Assembly: GCA_029858345.1 (NCBI GenBank)
Contig: JAOUFG010000006.1
Location: forward strand, 1 to 47,572
Length of the DNA stretch: 47,572 bases
Direction: 5' to 3'
Source of the DNA: Phycisphaerae bacterium
Lineage (GTDB): Bacteria; Planctomycetota; Phycisphaerae; Sedimentisphaerales; Anaerohalosphaeraceae
Positions 17,528 to 24,471 of the stretch are shown here, one piece after another. The number at the start of each line of letters is the position of its first letter. Position 1 is the first letter of the stretch. The translations under genes and the position numbers were made by a program. The notes under the pieces are model-generated. The model had not been told where the DNA came from. It worked only from the letters and a program-made list of their open reading frames with translations, and did not search any database.

Positions 17528-18009
17528 GGGGCTTGCTCCGTCTTCCGTTCGACAAAGCCGGTCAGTAACGAGTTGAACATGTCCGTGAAAACAAAATTCT
17601 CTTCGGGGAATTGTTTGCCGGACAGGTTTTTATCGATGTGGCTGAACATCAAGCTGATTTGTGCGATCAGTTCATCCCCGCGTTTGATTTCGCCTTCAAT
17701 GCTGGCGGCCTCCGGGCTGATCGATTCCACCTCTGCACGGAGAATGATGGTGTCGCCCGGGACGACATAGTGGTAAAAAACGGCCTTCTTGATCTTGGCG
17801 AGGATGACTTTTTCCTCGAAGTTGCGTGCCTCGCCGACGAGAATGCCGCCGGTCTGAGCCATTGCCTCGATCATGAGGCATTCGGGCATCATGGGGAAAC
17901 CGGGAACATTGTCGTGGATGTGTTCCTCGGCCAGCGTGACGTTTTTTAACGCAACAGCGTATTGGCCGCTTTTAAATTCCAGAAATTTGTCGATCCAGAT
18001 CCAGCGCAT
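17524..18009 (-). CDS. FabZ/FabA-like hotdog protein lacking the catalytic His
   Basis: A 161-residue hotdog-fold protein of the 3-hydroxyacyl-ACP dehydratase superfamily. Aligned to FabZ (GHFPG...EA), the His of the GHFPG motif is Asn34 (HIHDNVPGFPMMP), while the catalytic Glu48 (IEAMAQ) is kept. The neighbouring paralogue at 18589 has both His34 and Glu48 at the same residue numbers. It may be an inactive partner in a heterodimeric dehydratase, an isomerase-type variant, or an acyl-binding protein. Its stop overlaps the next gene as ATGA. About 160 bases separate it from the ACP gene upstream. Confidence 0.85.
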   Translation of the reverse strand: MRWIWIDKFLEFKSGQYAVALKNVTLAEEHIHDNVPGFPMMPECLMIEAMAQTGGILVGEARNFEEKVILAKIKKAVFYHYVVPGDTIILRAEVESISPEAASIEGEIKRGDELIAQISLMFSHIDKNLSGKQFPEENFVFTDMFNSLLTGFVERKTEQAP

Positions 18010-18171
18010 TTTATAAAAGTAATCCTGTCGAAGCAGAAAATAGGGTTACACCACGAAGAACATCCCGGATCGAGTCCGGGGCAAGTTCCGGCCACGAAGA
18101 GTTATTCATATTTTTTTCTTCGTGATCTTCGCGGTAAGAATTTCGGTCGCGGTATAGTCGCCGCGCCAAAT
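18010..18171. repeat. Palindromic repeat inside the acyl-chain operon
   Basis: Outer arms ACCACGAAGA (18050-18059) and TCTTCGCGGT (18126-18135) pair at nine of ten positions. Inside lies a perfect hairpin CCCGGA/TCCGGG (18064-18080). The composition resembles the long hairpin at 8955-9027. It separates the ACP gene from the second hotdog gene and could give an mRNA processing or stability element within the operon. Confidence 0.65.
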
Positions 18172-18564
18172 TTAATTATTGAGTTTTGTCTCGATAAAGT
18201 TAACAATCGCATCGACGGTAAATAAGTCAGCGATCTTGTTGACATCGGGGTCCTTCTCAAACTCGGTCAGGTCCGTGTGCGGCATTTTGTCCTTGAGTTC
18301 GCCTAATCCCTTGTCGGTTAGTTTGCCGCCGCTGACAAATTCCGGGTTGTTCAGGACGGTTTCGGCCGGGAACAGTTCTTCGCGGGGAACCTTGATGTCA
18401 AACGTTTTTTCAAGTCGGAAAACGATGTCCAGAAAATCGATACTTTCAGCGCCAAGGTCACCCATCAGTGTGGCGTCATTGGTCACTTCGTCGTCGTCCA
18501 GTCCCAGCGCGTCTACCAGAACTTCCTGGACCTTTTCAAAAATTTCATCGCGGCTCATTGCCAT
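18172..18564 (-). CDS. Acyl carrier protein, long variant with an insertion
   Basis: Carries acyl intermediates on a phosphopantetheine arm. The attachment site is Ser41 (GDLGAESIDFLDIVFRLEK, the DSL-type motif with Glu before Ser), followed by helix III sequence. At 130 residues it is about 50 longer than a usual ACP: residues ~62-105 are an extra loop, including PEFVSGGKLTDKG, before the last helix (DLFTVDAIVNFIETKL). GGAGG about eight bases before the ATG at 18564 supports the start. It sits between the two hotdog genes in the operon, so it is likely the dedicated carrier for the KS/CLF pair. A role as the housekeeping ACP cannot be excluded. Confidence 0.93.
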   Translation of the reverse strand: MAMSRDEIFEKVQEVLVDALGLDDDEVTNDATLMGDLGAESIDFLDIVFRLEKTFDIKVPREELFPAETVLNNPEFVSGGKLTDKGLGELKDKMPHTDLTEFEKDPDVNKIADLFTVDAIVNFIETKLNN

Positions 18565-18588
18565 ATTTGTTGCCTCCGTTACGATATT

Positions 18589-19056
18589 TCAATTGTATAA
18601 TAATTTGAAACGTTCTTTCATTGCTTCAGTAATTTTCCCGTCAATGTGAGCCAGTTTAGGATTTTCCGTCGCCAGATTAAAGTGTTTTAGCGTCAGTTTG
18701 GCTTCCACAATCGGCTCATCGCCGCAAATACCGGCTCCTTTAAAGCTGCTGGTGTTTTCATCGATTGTCTGCGCCGTCACAGTGTATTCGATCTGCATAC
18801 CCGGTGCGGCAAAACTCTTATACTTAACATTTTTGACACTTTCCAGCAAGACCATACTATTGGCAAAATCCTGTTTCTCCCGGACCAGCCACGTTGCGGA
18901 TTCAATCAGGCCTTCCAGCAGCAGCACTCCCGGCAGAACCGGGAAGGCAGGAAAATGGTCGCCCAGATATTCCTCCGCCAATGAGACGCTTTTGACGGCT
19001 GTGATCTGCTCACCGGATACAAGTTCTTTGATGTTGTCGATTAGGACAAATTTCAT
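18589..19056 (-). CDS. FabZ-like 3-hydroxyacyl-ACP dehydratase (His and Glu intact)
   Basis: A 155-residue hotdog protein. The catalytic pair of FabZ is present as His34 (GDHFPAFPVLPG) and Glu48 (LLLEGL), although the usual Gly after HFP is Ala. It is first in the operon, 24 bases before the ACP gene. It shares the frame LAEE(Y/H).(x)4.PxFPxxP with the paralogue at 17524, so the pair probably arose by duplication and may act as a heterodimer. Expected reaction: dehydration of a beta-hydroxyacyl-ACP to the trans-2-enoyl form. No ketoreductase gene lies in the cluster and would have to be supplied from elsewhere. Confidence 0.88.
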   Translation of the reverse strand: MKFVLIDNIKELVSGEQITAVKSVSLAEEYLGDHFPAFPVLPGVLLLEGLIESATWLVREKQDFANSMVLLESVKNVKYKSFAAPGMQIEYTVTAQTIDENTSSFKGAGICGDEPIVEAKLTLKHFNLATENPKLAHIDGKITEAMKERFKLLYN

Positions 19057-19370
19057 TCTTCGGATTTTAGTGAGAAATCCTGTAATTTCCAGCTTTTTTT
19101 ATGCTTTTTTATCTTTTGCCGACCCTGTTACAGAAATCTCCCATAAAACGCAATAGTGGACACAGAGAGATAAATCATTTTTTGCTTGAAAAAAATAGTC
19201 CGATAACCTAATGTCTGCTGCCAAAGAACAATACTTATTGTTTCTTTCCCGGGGGAATACAATTTTTAGCTTCACGAGGGGTATTTATTCGTCGATACAC
19301 GGCATGCACGGCCTATGTTTATTATATTTTATAAGAGAATATGCACAGGGAATAATTAAGGGTATAACTT
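19057..19370. other. Divergent intergenic region between the acyl-chain operon and the TPR gene
   Basis: It must hold promoters for both directions. On the minus strand TTGCGT, a 17-base spacer and TAACAG precede the operon, but the -10 match is weak. It contains an A/T-rich tract (about 19095-19120) and a GTGGACACAGAGAG fragment (19157-19170) that resembles the ACACxGAG palindromic family. A 60-codon open frame at 19211-19393 has no coding support. Confidence 0.4.
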
Positions 19371-20294
19371 ATGATTCAGTGTTGTCATTTTAAGCTTAAA
19401 TCCGTCTTTGTTCTTATTTTATGCGCTGTCTTGTTCGGTTCCGCCTCTGCGAAATCAAGTCATAAGGAATTGTCCACAAAGACGTTACGCTCAATGGCCC
19501 GGGCCTATATGGCATTCGGCAAATATGAAAAAGCCCACGTCCTGGCAGAACGGGCACTGGCACAGGCAAAACAGAAAAAGACCGAAGACGGCGAGATGGC
19601 GTTGTGCCTGATCGACCTGGGAACGGTATATGGGTATGAGGGGTTGCTTTCTCAGGCAGCCGAGAAATTTGAAGCGGGGGTCGAACTTCAGAAAAAAGCC
19701 CTGTTTGAAACGCATCCTTATGTCGCGCATACCCTTCGAATGCTCAGCGATATTTATCGCCGGCAGGATAACCTGCAACAGGCCGAAGAAGTTCTTTCAG
19801 AGGCCGTTACGATTATGCTGGATAACTGCGATTTACACAGCAAGGAGATGGCGCCTTTTATCCTGGAGTCGGCCAAGCTTCAATTCGCAAAAGGACATTC
19901 GGAGCAAGCCCTCACCAATTACCGGATCGCGCTGGATATTTACGAACAAGACTACGGTTCGCAGCATTTAATGACCGCCAATGTCCTTGAGGATATGGCA
20001 TTAGTGTATATGGATCAAAAAGATACCGATCAGGCTGGACAATTGATGTCTGCGTCTTTGGCGATCAAAAGTAAGATTTTTGGCCGGTATCATTCCGAGC
20101 TGATTGACAGTTGGCTGACCATGGCCCGGATCTGTAAATACCAGGGGCAACCCGAGCGGTGCGAATATTATCTTGCCAAGTCCACGGAAACGGCTTCTGG
20201 GTCCCGAAACGTCATTACGATGGCTCGTGTTTACGAACAGGCCAATCAAATCCGTAAAGAAGGTATTGTTGCACTGGCAATGAACGGCGGATAA
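19371..20294 (+). CDS. Secreted TPR-repeat protein
   Basis: A 307-residue protein with a typical signal peptide (hydrophobic run after KLKS, cleavage near SASA-KSS, ~residues 27-30). The remainder is built of tetratricopeptide-type helical hairpins: MARAYMAFGKYEKAHVLAERAL, LIDLGTVYGYEGLLSQAAEKFEAG, LRMLSDIYRRQDNLQQAEEVLSEA, LQFAKGHSEQALTNYRIAL, and LEDMALVYMDQKDTDQAGQL are five visible units. TPR arrays bind other proteins; exported ones often serve envelope complexes. It is divergent from the acyl-chain operon and is followed at distance by an unknown membrane protein. The Shine-Dalgarno site is weak. The partner and exact role are unknown. Confidence 0.88.
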   Translation: MIQCCHFKLKSVFVLILCAVLFGSASAKSSHKELSTKTLRSMARAYMAFGKYEKAHVLAERALAQAKQKKTEDGEMALCLIDLGTVYGYEGLLSQAAEKFEAGVELQKKALFETHPYVAHTLRMLSDIYRRQDNLQQAEEVLSEAVTIMLDNCDLHSKEMAPFILESAKLQFAKGHSEQALTNYRIALDIYEQDYGSQHLMTANVLEDMALVYMDQKDTDQAGQLMSASLAIKSKIFGRYHSELIDSWLTMARICKYQGQPERCEYYLAKSTETASGSRNVITMARVYEQANQIRKEGIVALAMNGG

Positions 20295-20449
20295 AACAGA
20301 AGGTATCAGGATTTTAGACTTTTAAAATCGCATTTCTGGGTTCAATCCGGAATGAACAGAGCCGCGTCGTCGTCCCCAAAAACACCATTGGCCGCCGCCG
20401 ATATAGCCACTCAGGGCGTTTTTTTACAAAGCCAAACCACCTCGAGCTG

Positions 20450-20496
20450 AACCCAAAATACATCAAAGCACCCTTCAAGGGGTTTATTTTGGGGTT
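20450..20496. repeat. Nested hairpin between the TPR and membrane-protein genes
   Basis: AACCCAAAATA (20450-20460) pairs with TATTTTGGGGTT (20485-20496, one extra G). Inside, CACCCTTCAAGGGGT forms a second short stem. It is not followed by a clean T run on the plus strand, so I treat it as a repeat or leader structure rather than a terminator. Confidence 0.6.
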
Positions 20497-20570
20497 AAAA
20501 GCGTCAATTTTCTTTGGAATTTCCGGGGCGGGTGTGGTATCTTAGTTGCCATTAAGGAAAGGATTTACGA

Positions 20571-21548
20571 ATGGAATGGTTGTATCCAATTGCGTTGCGG
20601 GTCATTGCGGCGGTCGCTTTGATCTATTTCGGGCTGGGCCTGTTTAACGTCAACTGGCTCCTGCGGATCCGTATCATTGCGGCCCTGTCGGCTGGTGCGC
20701 TGATTGTCGGGGCTGTGGGGTATCCCCTGGTCAACCCCGCGGACCCTCTGGGGGCGATCAGTTTGTTTACCGGCGAGATATCGATGCTTCACGGCGTGAT
20801 TCTCATTTTTCTCGGTTTTGCCGCGGGCGTTGCAGGAACCCTGATTTGCTATCCATTCGGGCGGTTTTTAGGCCCCTTGTCCGCACCGGCGGGAGTGGCC
20901 GCATTGGCGATGGCAAGCGGTGACCTGCGCCAGATTTTACTGACACATTATACATTTGAACAGCGAAACGCGATGTATTCCTTTTTGCGGTGGGAATTGC
21001 TGTTCTGGCTCGGTATCTGTGCGGCAGGGTATCTTGGCGTTCTGCTGACGACAAAGCTTCTGGGTACTAAAACCGTTATTGCCGGAGATACCATAAAACC
21101 TGCCAACAAGTCCAATTATTGGGTCAATTGCGGTATCGCAACGGCTGCCGCAGCGGCGATTGTCTATTTCACCATCGGAATCTTTGCCCAGGATATCCCT
21201 CAGTTTGACGAAAATCTGGGGACCGTTATGGGCCATCCGGGGCACAGACAAATCGCATTCGGCGTGTTTGTATCGGTGGCATTGGCCGGATTTGCCGCAA
21301 AGCAGCTCCTTCAGGTCCATTATATCCCTGTGATACTGGGGGCCGCTGCCATCTACATCGGGACCTACACGAAGTTCATCGGCTCGGATGCGCTCGCGTA
21401 TATGGTCAAGACACATCCTATCTACTTTTTCACGAACTCCATCTTTGCGATCCTGCCGATACAGTTTGCCTCGTTTGCTGTTCTTGGCGCTATCACAGGG
21501 TTTTGGATTTCCATCTTCATGAAATACCGGCCAAAGCATACTGAATAG
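20571..21548 (+). CDS. Polytopic membrane protein of unknown function
   Basis: A 325-residue hydrophobic protein with roughly eight to nine membrane helices. I do not recognise the family. The ATG at 20571 follows AAGGAAAGGA at good spacing. Between helices lie loops with conserved-looking polar groups, for example LTHYTFEQRNAMYSFLRWE (~126-144), FDENLGTVMGHPGHRQIAF (~211-230) and a C-terminal MKYRPKH. The two halves are not clearly repeats. No transporter or enzyme motif is seen. It lies about 330 bases upstream of csrA in the same orientation, with a weak terminator-like hairpin (21656-21676) between them. Confidence 0.8.
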   Translation: MEWLYPIALRVIAAVALIYFGLGLFNVNWLLRIRIIAALSAGALIVGAVGYPLVNPADPLGAISLFTGEISMLHGVILIFLGFAAGVAGTLICYPFGRFLGPLSAPAGVAALAMASGDLRQILLTHYTFEQRNAMYSFLRWELLFWLGICAAGYLGVLLTTKLLGTKTVIAGDTIKPANKSNYWVNCGIATAAAAAIVYFTIGIFAQDIPQFDENLGTVMGHPGHRQIAFGVFVSVALAGFAAKQLLQVHYIPVILGAAAIYIGTYTKFIGSDALAYMVKTHPIYFFTNSIFAILPIQFASFAVLGAITGFWISIFMKYRPKHTE

Positions 21549-21875
21549 TCTGATAATATTTCCTTTGCATCGTTTAGACGGCTTGTTTGAATCCTTGCGA
21601 TTGAGCTGTATCTTGTTGACAATTAAAGACTTATAGATTATTTGCCGAAGCGGCACGGAAAATATTCCGGCTTTTTCTGAATTTCATTACTTGGAATACC
21701 CTAAATGGCCGAAATTATTTTTGCCCGGATATTAACGGGTAGGGCCAGAAAGTGAGATTTTTCACGACCTTGCGGCTTTGGAATTCGTATAACAGTTATA
21801 GGACATAGGTTTGTGGGTTTTGCAACGTAGCAAAAGCCCGAAAACCGACCAGCAACGGAAACTAAGGAGTGTAAA
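21549..21875. promoter_or_regulatory. csrA upstream region: candidate promoter and structured leader
   Basis: No gene. TTGACA (21616-21621) with a 17-base spacer and TATTTG (21639-21644) is a possible promoter. Three hairpins follow: CGGAA/TTCCG with a T5 tail (21656-21676), CCCG/CGGG (about 21722-21736), and GGGTTTTGC/GCAAAAGCCC (21815-21839). The Shine-Dalgarno AAGGAG just before csrA contains a GGA core, as do two leader sites, which would allow CsrA to bind its own mRNA. Function not proven. Confidence 0.45.
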
Positions 21876-22085
21876 ATGTTGGTCTTAAGCAGACAAAAGG
21901 ACGAGTCGATCATGATCGGCGATGATGTGGAGATCACAATCGTGGATGTCCGCGGCGACAAGGTCCGCCTTGGAATCAACGCCCCTCGCAGTGTCGCGGT
22001 TCATCGTAAAGAAATCTATTTGGCGATCCAAAAGGAAAAAGAAGAAGAAAAAGAACACCCGGCTTCCACAACCGGCAATTCGTAA
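21876..22085 (+). CDS. csrA: Carbon storage regulator CsrA
   Basis: An RNA-binding post-transcriptional regulator (RsmA/CsrA) that binds GGA-containing hairpins near ribosome sites and alters translation or mRNA decay; it works as a homodimer. The whole protein is 69 residues. The start [20 protein letters not shown] and the VHRKEIY strand match the family consensus, with Leu4, Arg6 and Arg44 (the VHR motif) kept. The C-terminus is an acidic/lysine-rich helix and short tail. Start supported by AAGGAG. Many planctomycetes carry csrA near flagellar genes; here no flagellar gene is present, so its targets in this organism are unknown. A terminator follows. Confidence 0.97.
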   Translation: MLVLSRQKDESIMIGDDVEITIVDVRGDKVRLGINAPRSVAVHRKEIYLAIQKEKEEEKEHPASTTGNS

Positions 22086-22123
22086 TACCCGTTGTTTTTA
22101 CTTCTTTCTACGATAATACTTTA

Positions 22124-22151
22124 GAGCATCCTTCCTTAGATGCTCTTTTTT
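22124..22151 (+). terminator. Rho-independent terminator after csrA
   Basis: Seven-base perfect stem GAGCATC (22124-22130) / GATGCTC (22139-22145), an eight-base loop, then six T. Confidence 0.85.
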
Positions 22152-22181
22152 GTGCCCCCATACTCTCATGCCAATCCACCT

Positions 22182-22268
22182 AAAAATGCACTTGTTGCGC
22201 GGCTATGTCTTACTTCAAAAAACCTTAGAGTCATCCTCGCGAAAATTTATTACCCTGAAGAGTCTCAG
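22182..22268 (+). repeat. Degenerate copy C of the aroDE/panD leader element
   Basis: Contains TGCGCGGCTA (22196-22205), identical to copy A, and a 3' block (22236-22266) matching copy A at 26 of 31 positions, including CTCGCG and TACCCTGAAG. The 5' TATAGTGATT part is not recognisable. It lies after the csrA terminator, and its 3' end overlaps the fetB stop codon on the other strand, so it cannot lead a plus-strand gene here. This favours an interspersed repeat or an sRNA. Confidence 0.65.
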
Positions 22269-23053
22269 GACTTGAAAACATTCTTTTGTAACATTCCGGA
22301 ATCGTTAAAACTAACCCGGCGGGTCAATAAAATCCCCAGCAGAATCGTAATCGTGGTCCCGGTAAAAATTGCGATCATAATGGCGATTTGATAGTGAATG
22401 GCTGTCATGGGATCCAGGCCGCCGAGAATAACCCCTGTCATCATGCCGGGCAGCGCGACCAGACCGATTGTGGACATCATGCCCAGCGTCGGAGCCAGTG
22501 CATCCTGTAAGGTCTGCTGCAGGTAGGGTTTTGTCGCCTCGGCCAGTGTCGCGCCATCGGCCAGTGTTTGGCAAAATGCTTTTTCGCCCTGGGCGATCGA
22601 ATGATAGAACCGGTTGATGCCGATGATGTTCGCACGCAGGCAGTTGCCGAGGATCATGCCGCCGATGGGAATTACGAACCGGGCTTCCAGTAAATCCGGC
22701 AGCCGCAGGATGAGGCCGAGGAAATACAGCAGCGGGACAGCGATGCCGATCAGCAGCGCGATAAACAGCGGCAACGCCAGTTTTCGAAATCGCAGATTTG
22801 CCCCGCGGATAATCGAAACATCCGCGACAAAAATCATCACGAGTACCCATGCGGCGTTGAGCCAGGGGTTGTTTAATTTGAATACGACCTGTAGATAAAA
22901 TCCGACCAAGAGTAACTGAACCGTCATGCGGATGGCGCCGATAAACATCTTGCTGACCAAAGGCACTTTCGCCCATAAGAGAATGCCCAGCGGGATAAGG
23001 AACAAACCATAGCCGGCGACAAGGCCCCATATCCGGATCGATGTTTCAGGCAT
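22265..23053 (-). CDS. fetB: FetB-type ABC transporter permease (putative iron exporter)
   Basis: Membrane part of the FetAB-type ABC system (family UPF0014). In E. coli FetAB is reported to export iron and protect against oxidative stress. The protein has 262 residues and about seven membrane helices. Family signatures include RMTVQLLLVGFYL and GGMILGNCLRANIIGINRFYH, as well as the conserved LPGMMTGVILGGLDP. The start at 23053 lies eight bases inside the end of fetA, so translation is coupled. A longer upstream reading has only low-complexity composition and is rejected. Metal specificity cannot be read from the sequence. Confidence 0.93.
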   Translation of the reverse strand: MPETSIRIWGLVAGYGLFLIPLGILLWAKVPLVSKMFIGAIRMTVQLLLVGFYLQVVFKLNNPWLNAAWVLVMIFVADVSIIRGANLRFRKLALPLFIALLIGIAVPLLYFLGLILRLPDLLEARFVIPIGGMILGNCLRANIIGINRFYHSIAQGEKAFCQTLADGATLAEATKPYLQQTLQDALAPTLGMMSTIGLVALPGMMTGVILGGLDPMTAIHYQIAIMIAIFTGTTITILLGILLTRRVSFNDSGMLQKNVFKS

Positions 23054-23687
23054 GGCGGCCTCCTTCACCCTCGGCGAGTTGGACGGTCGCGTCGGCGATG
23101 TCGGTGAGGATGTCTTCGTGCGAGATAAGGACGATTGTCTTTTGCGTCTCGGCGAGCACGTCTTTGAGGATTCGTTTGCTTTGCTTATCGAGTGCGGAGG
23201 TCGGCTCGTCCAGCAGCAGCACGGGGCGGTCCAGCAGCAGCGCGATGATGATCGCAATGCGTTGTTTTTCACCGCCGGAGAGGTCGGTGGTTTGCTTGCT
23301 TAGCAGCTTTTTCGGGAGGTTGAACCGGTCGAACCATTCATGAACGGTCGTCTCGTTCCACGAAAGATGGGCATTGGCTTTGTACTCAAACGGTTGCCGG
23401 ATGCGGTCAAGGACGGCCTGCTGTCCTAAATCCGGCTCCTGCGTAACGTATGCGATTTTGTGTCTTAGCGACCAGACGCTTTTGTCGTCAACAGGTTCCT
23501 CGCCAATGCTAATCGTACCCTGTTGTGGCCGAACAAAGCCCAACATCGCTCGAAGCAGCGAACTCTTGCCGCACCCGGACGGACCATCGATGCAGACCGT
23601 CTGGCCGCACTGCACGTCAAAAGAAACATTTTCAAATAACGAGTGCCCGTCGTATTTGATACTCAAGTTGTTGACGCTTATTTTCAT
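23046..23687 (-). CDS. fetA: FetA-type ABC transporter ATP-binding protein
   Basis: ATPase partner of FetB, in the cytoplasm. The 213-residue protein has a complete nucleotide-binding domain: Walker A GPSGCGKSS (35-43), Q-loop at QEPD, signature LSGGEKQR, Walker B VLLLDEPTSALD, and the switch His in SHED. Its stop overlaps the fetB start by eight bases. Such compact ABC pairs export a metal without a binding protein. The upstream space (23688-23887) is filled with palindromic repeats, so the promoter is unclear. Confidence 0.95.
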   Translation of the reverse strand: MKISVNNLSIKYDGHSLFENVSFDVQCGQTVCIDGPSGCGKSSLLRAMLGFVRPQQGTISIGEEPVDDKSVWSLRHKIAYVTQEPDLGQQAVLDRIRQPFEYKANAHLSWNETTVHEWFDRFNLPKKLLSKQTTDLSGGEKQRIAIIIALLLDRPVLLLDEPTSALDKQSKRILKDVLAETQKTIVLISHEDILTDIADATVQLAEGEGGRHA

Positions 23688-23689
23688 TT

Positions 23690-23752
23690 AGCCACCAGCC
23701 TTCGCCAAGGCTACGGCCCGGCAGGCAAATTAACACTAATTTTCACTAATAT
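23690..23752 (-). repeat. Composite interspersed repeat, copy 2
   Basis: Inverted copy of 127-187. The palindrome GCCACCAGCCTTCGCC...GGC here is more complete than in copy 1, and a following AAATTAACACTAATTTTCACTAAT belongs to the same GTGTTAATT family seen at 1617-1636, 30807-30860 and 34257-34315. Confidence 0.75.
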
Positions 23753-23785
23753 ATGACATGGAACTACAAGAAATGCTTGCGTATT

Positions 23786-23870
23786 TGTCATGCCGGACTT
23801 GATCCGGCATCCAGACGTTATCGCCCTGGATTCCGGCTCGCGGCTTCGCCTTGGCCGGAATGACAGTTTG
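23786..23870. repeat. Palindromic repeat with two hairpins ending in GGAATGACAG
   Basis: Perfect hairpin TGCCGGA/TCCGGCA (23791-23809) and a second one ATTCCGGC.../GGCCGGAAT (about 23830-23862), ending in GGAATGACAG. This type is widespread in intergenic DNA of many bacteria. Placed just before the small hypothetical gene's stop side. Confidence 0.75.
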
Positions 23871-23887
23871 AGGAACTATAGTTGTCA

Positions 23888-24151
23888 TCATCGTAGCCAC
23901 TCCTGAAGATTTTGGGCGAGGATTTTGATGTCCTGGGTTTCGAGGATGCGGGCCTTGGTGACGGGTTTTATTTTTAGTTTGGTCAGGGCTTTTTCGACCT
24001 GCTGCCAGAGTCGTTTTTTCTTCGCCGGGGTTTCGGCTAAGTACAAATCGGTCACGAGTTCCTGCAACCGCGTCAGGGCAATCGTGTCCAGGTTCTCGTA
24101 GTAGTTTTTAATCACCTTTTGTTGATAATTTGAATAGTCCTGTTTCGCCAT
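23888..24151 (-). CDS. Small conserved hypothetical protein (87 aa)
   Basis: An all-helical, basic 87-residue protein beginning MAKQDYSNYQQKVIKNYYE, with a central LxxLxLAETPAKKKRLWQQVE and a C-terminal half rich in Lys/Leu. No signal, membrane segment, or metal motif. It shows normal composition, and I believe the pattern is a conserved planctomycete hypothetical, though I cannot verify that. It may bind nucleic acid or a protein; the function is not known. It lies between the palindrome cluster at 23690-23870 and the inverted REP pair at 24194-24395. Confidence 0.7.
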   Translation of the reverse strand: MAKQDYSNYQQKVIKNYYENLDTIALTRLQELVTDLYLAETPAKKKRLWQQVEKALTKLKIKPVTKARILETQDIKILAQNLQEWLR

Positions 24152-24193
24152 CGGTGTCTTTCTATTGAATATTTGTAAGCGTTCAATCTTTTC

Positions 24194-24395
24194 TTATGGC
24201 CTGAAAGGCCAACCTATTTTAGCCCAGGGCAACGCCCTGGGTTTGAAATTCGAAATCGCAATCTTCGCCCTGAAAGGGCAACATAATAAAAAACTGTTCT
24301 TTTATCCTGCCCTTACAGGGCGTTTGTTCTGTTGGGTACCTTATCTTCCCAGGGCGTTGCCCTGGGCTATATTACCCTGGCCTTTCAGGCCATAA
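24194..24395. repeat. Mirror-image pair of REP-like palindromes
   Basis: Two arms of a ~200-bp inverted array. The outer 17 bases (24194-24210 and 24379-24395) are exact reverse complements, and so are 22 bases at 24220-24241 and 24348-24369. Each arm consists of its own palindromes: GGCCTGAAAGGCC, CCCAGGGCAACGCCCTGGG, and an inner GCCCTGAAAGGGC (24267-24279) mirrored by GCCCTTACAGGGC (24309-24321). The layout is like a BIME. It fills the spacer behind the aldo/keto reductase gene. No REP-associated transposase is in the window. Confidence 0.9.
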
Positions 24396-24471
24396 CTTCA
24401 CTACCACATAATTCATGTGAATGGTTACGAATTTTTTTATATTCTTTTGTCCTTGCCGCGAATGAAAAAAA

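Noticed and set aside
19211-19393. 60-codon open frame between the acyl-chain operon and the TPR gene
   Set aside because: No ribosome site, overlaps the TPR start, unlikely composition.
22265-23272. 335-residue reading of fetB
   Set aside because: The first 73 codons overlap fetA in another frame and give Ser/Cys/Arg-rich noise. The start at 23053 matches the family.
24165-24395. 76-codon plus-strand open frame
   Set aside because: It lies entirely in the palindromic REP array; its residues come from GGCCTGAAAGGCC-type repeats.
24194-24395. CRISPR array
   Set aside because: The repeats are inverted palindromes, not regularly spaced direct repeats with unique spacers, and no cas gene is present.
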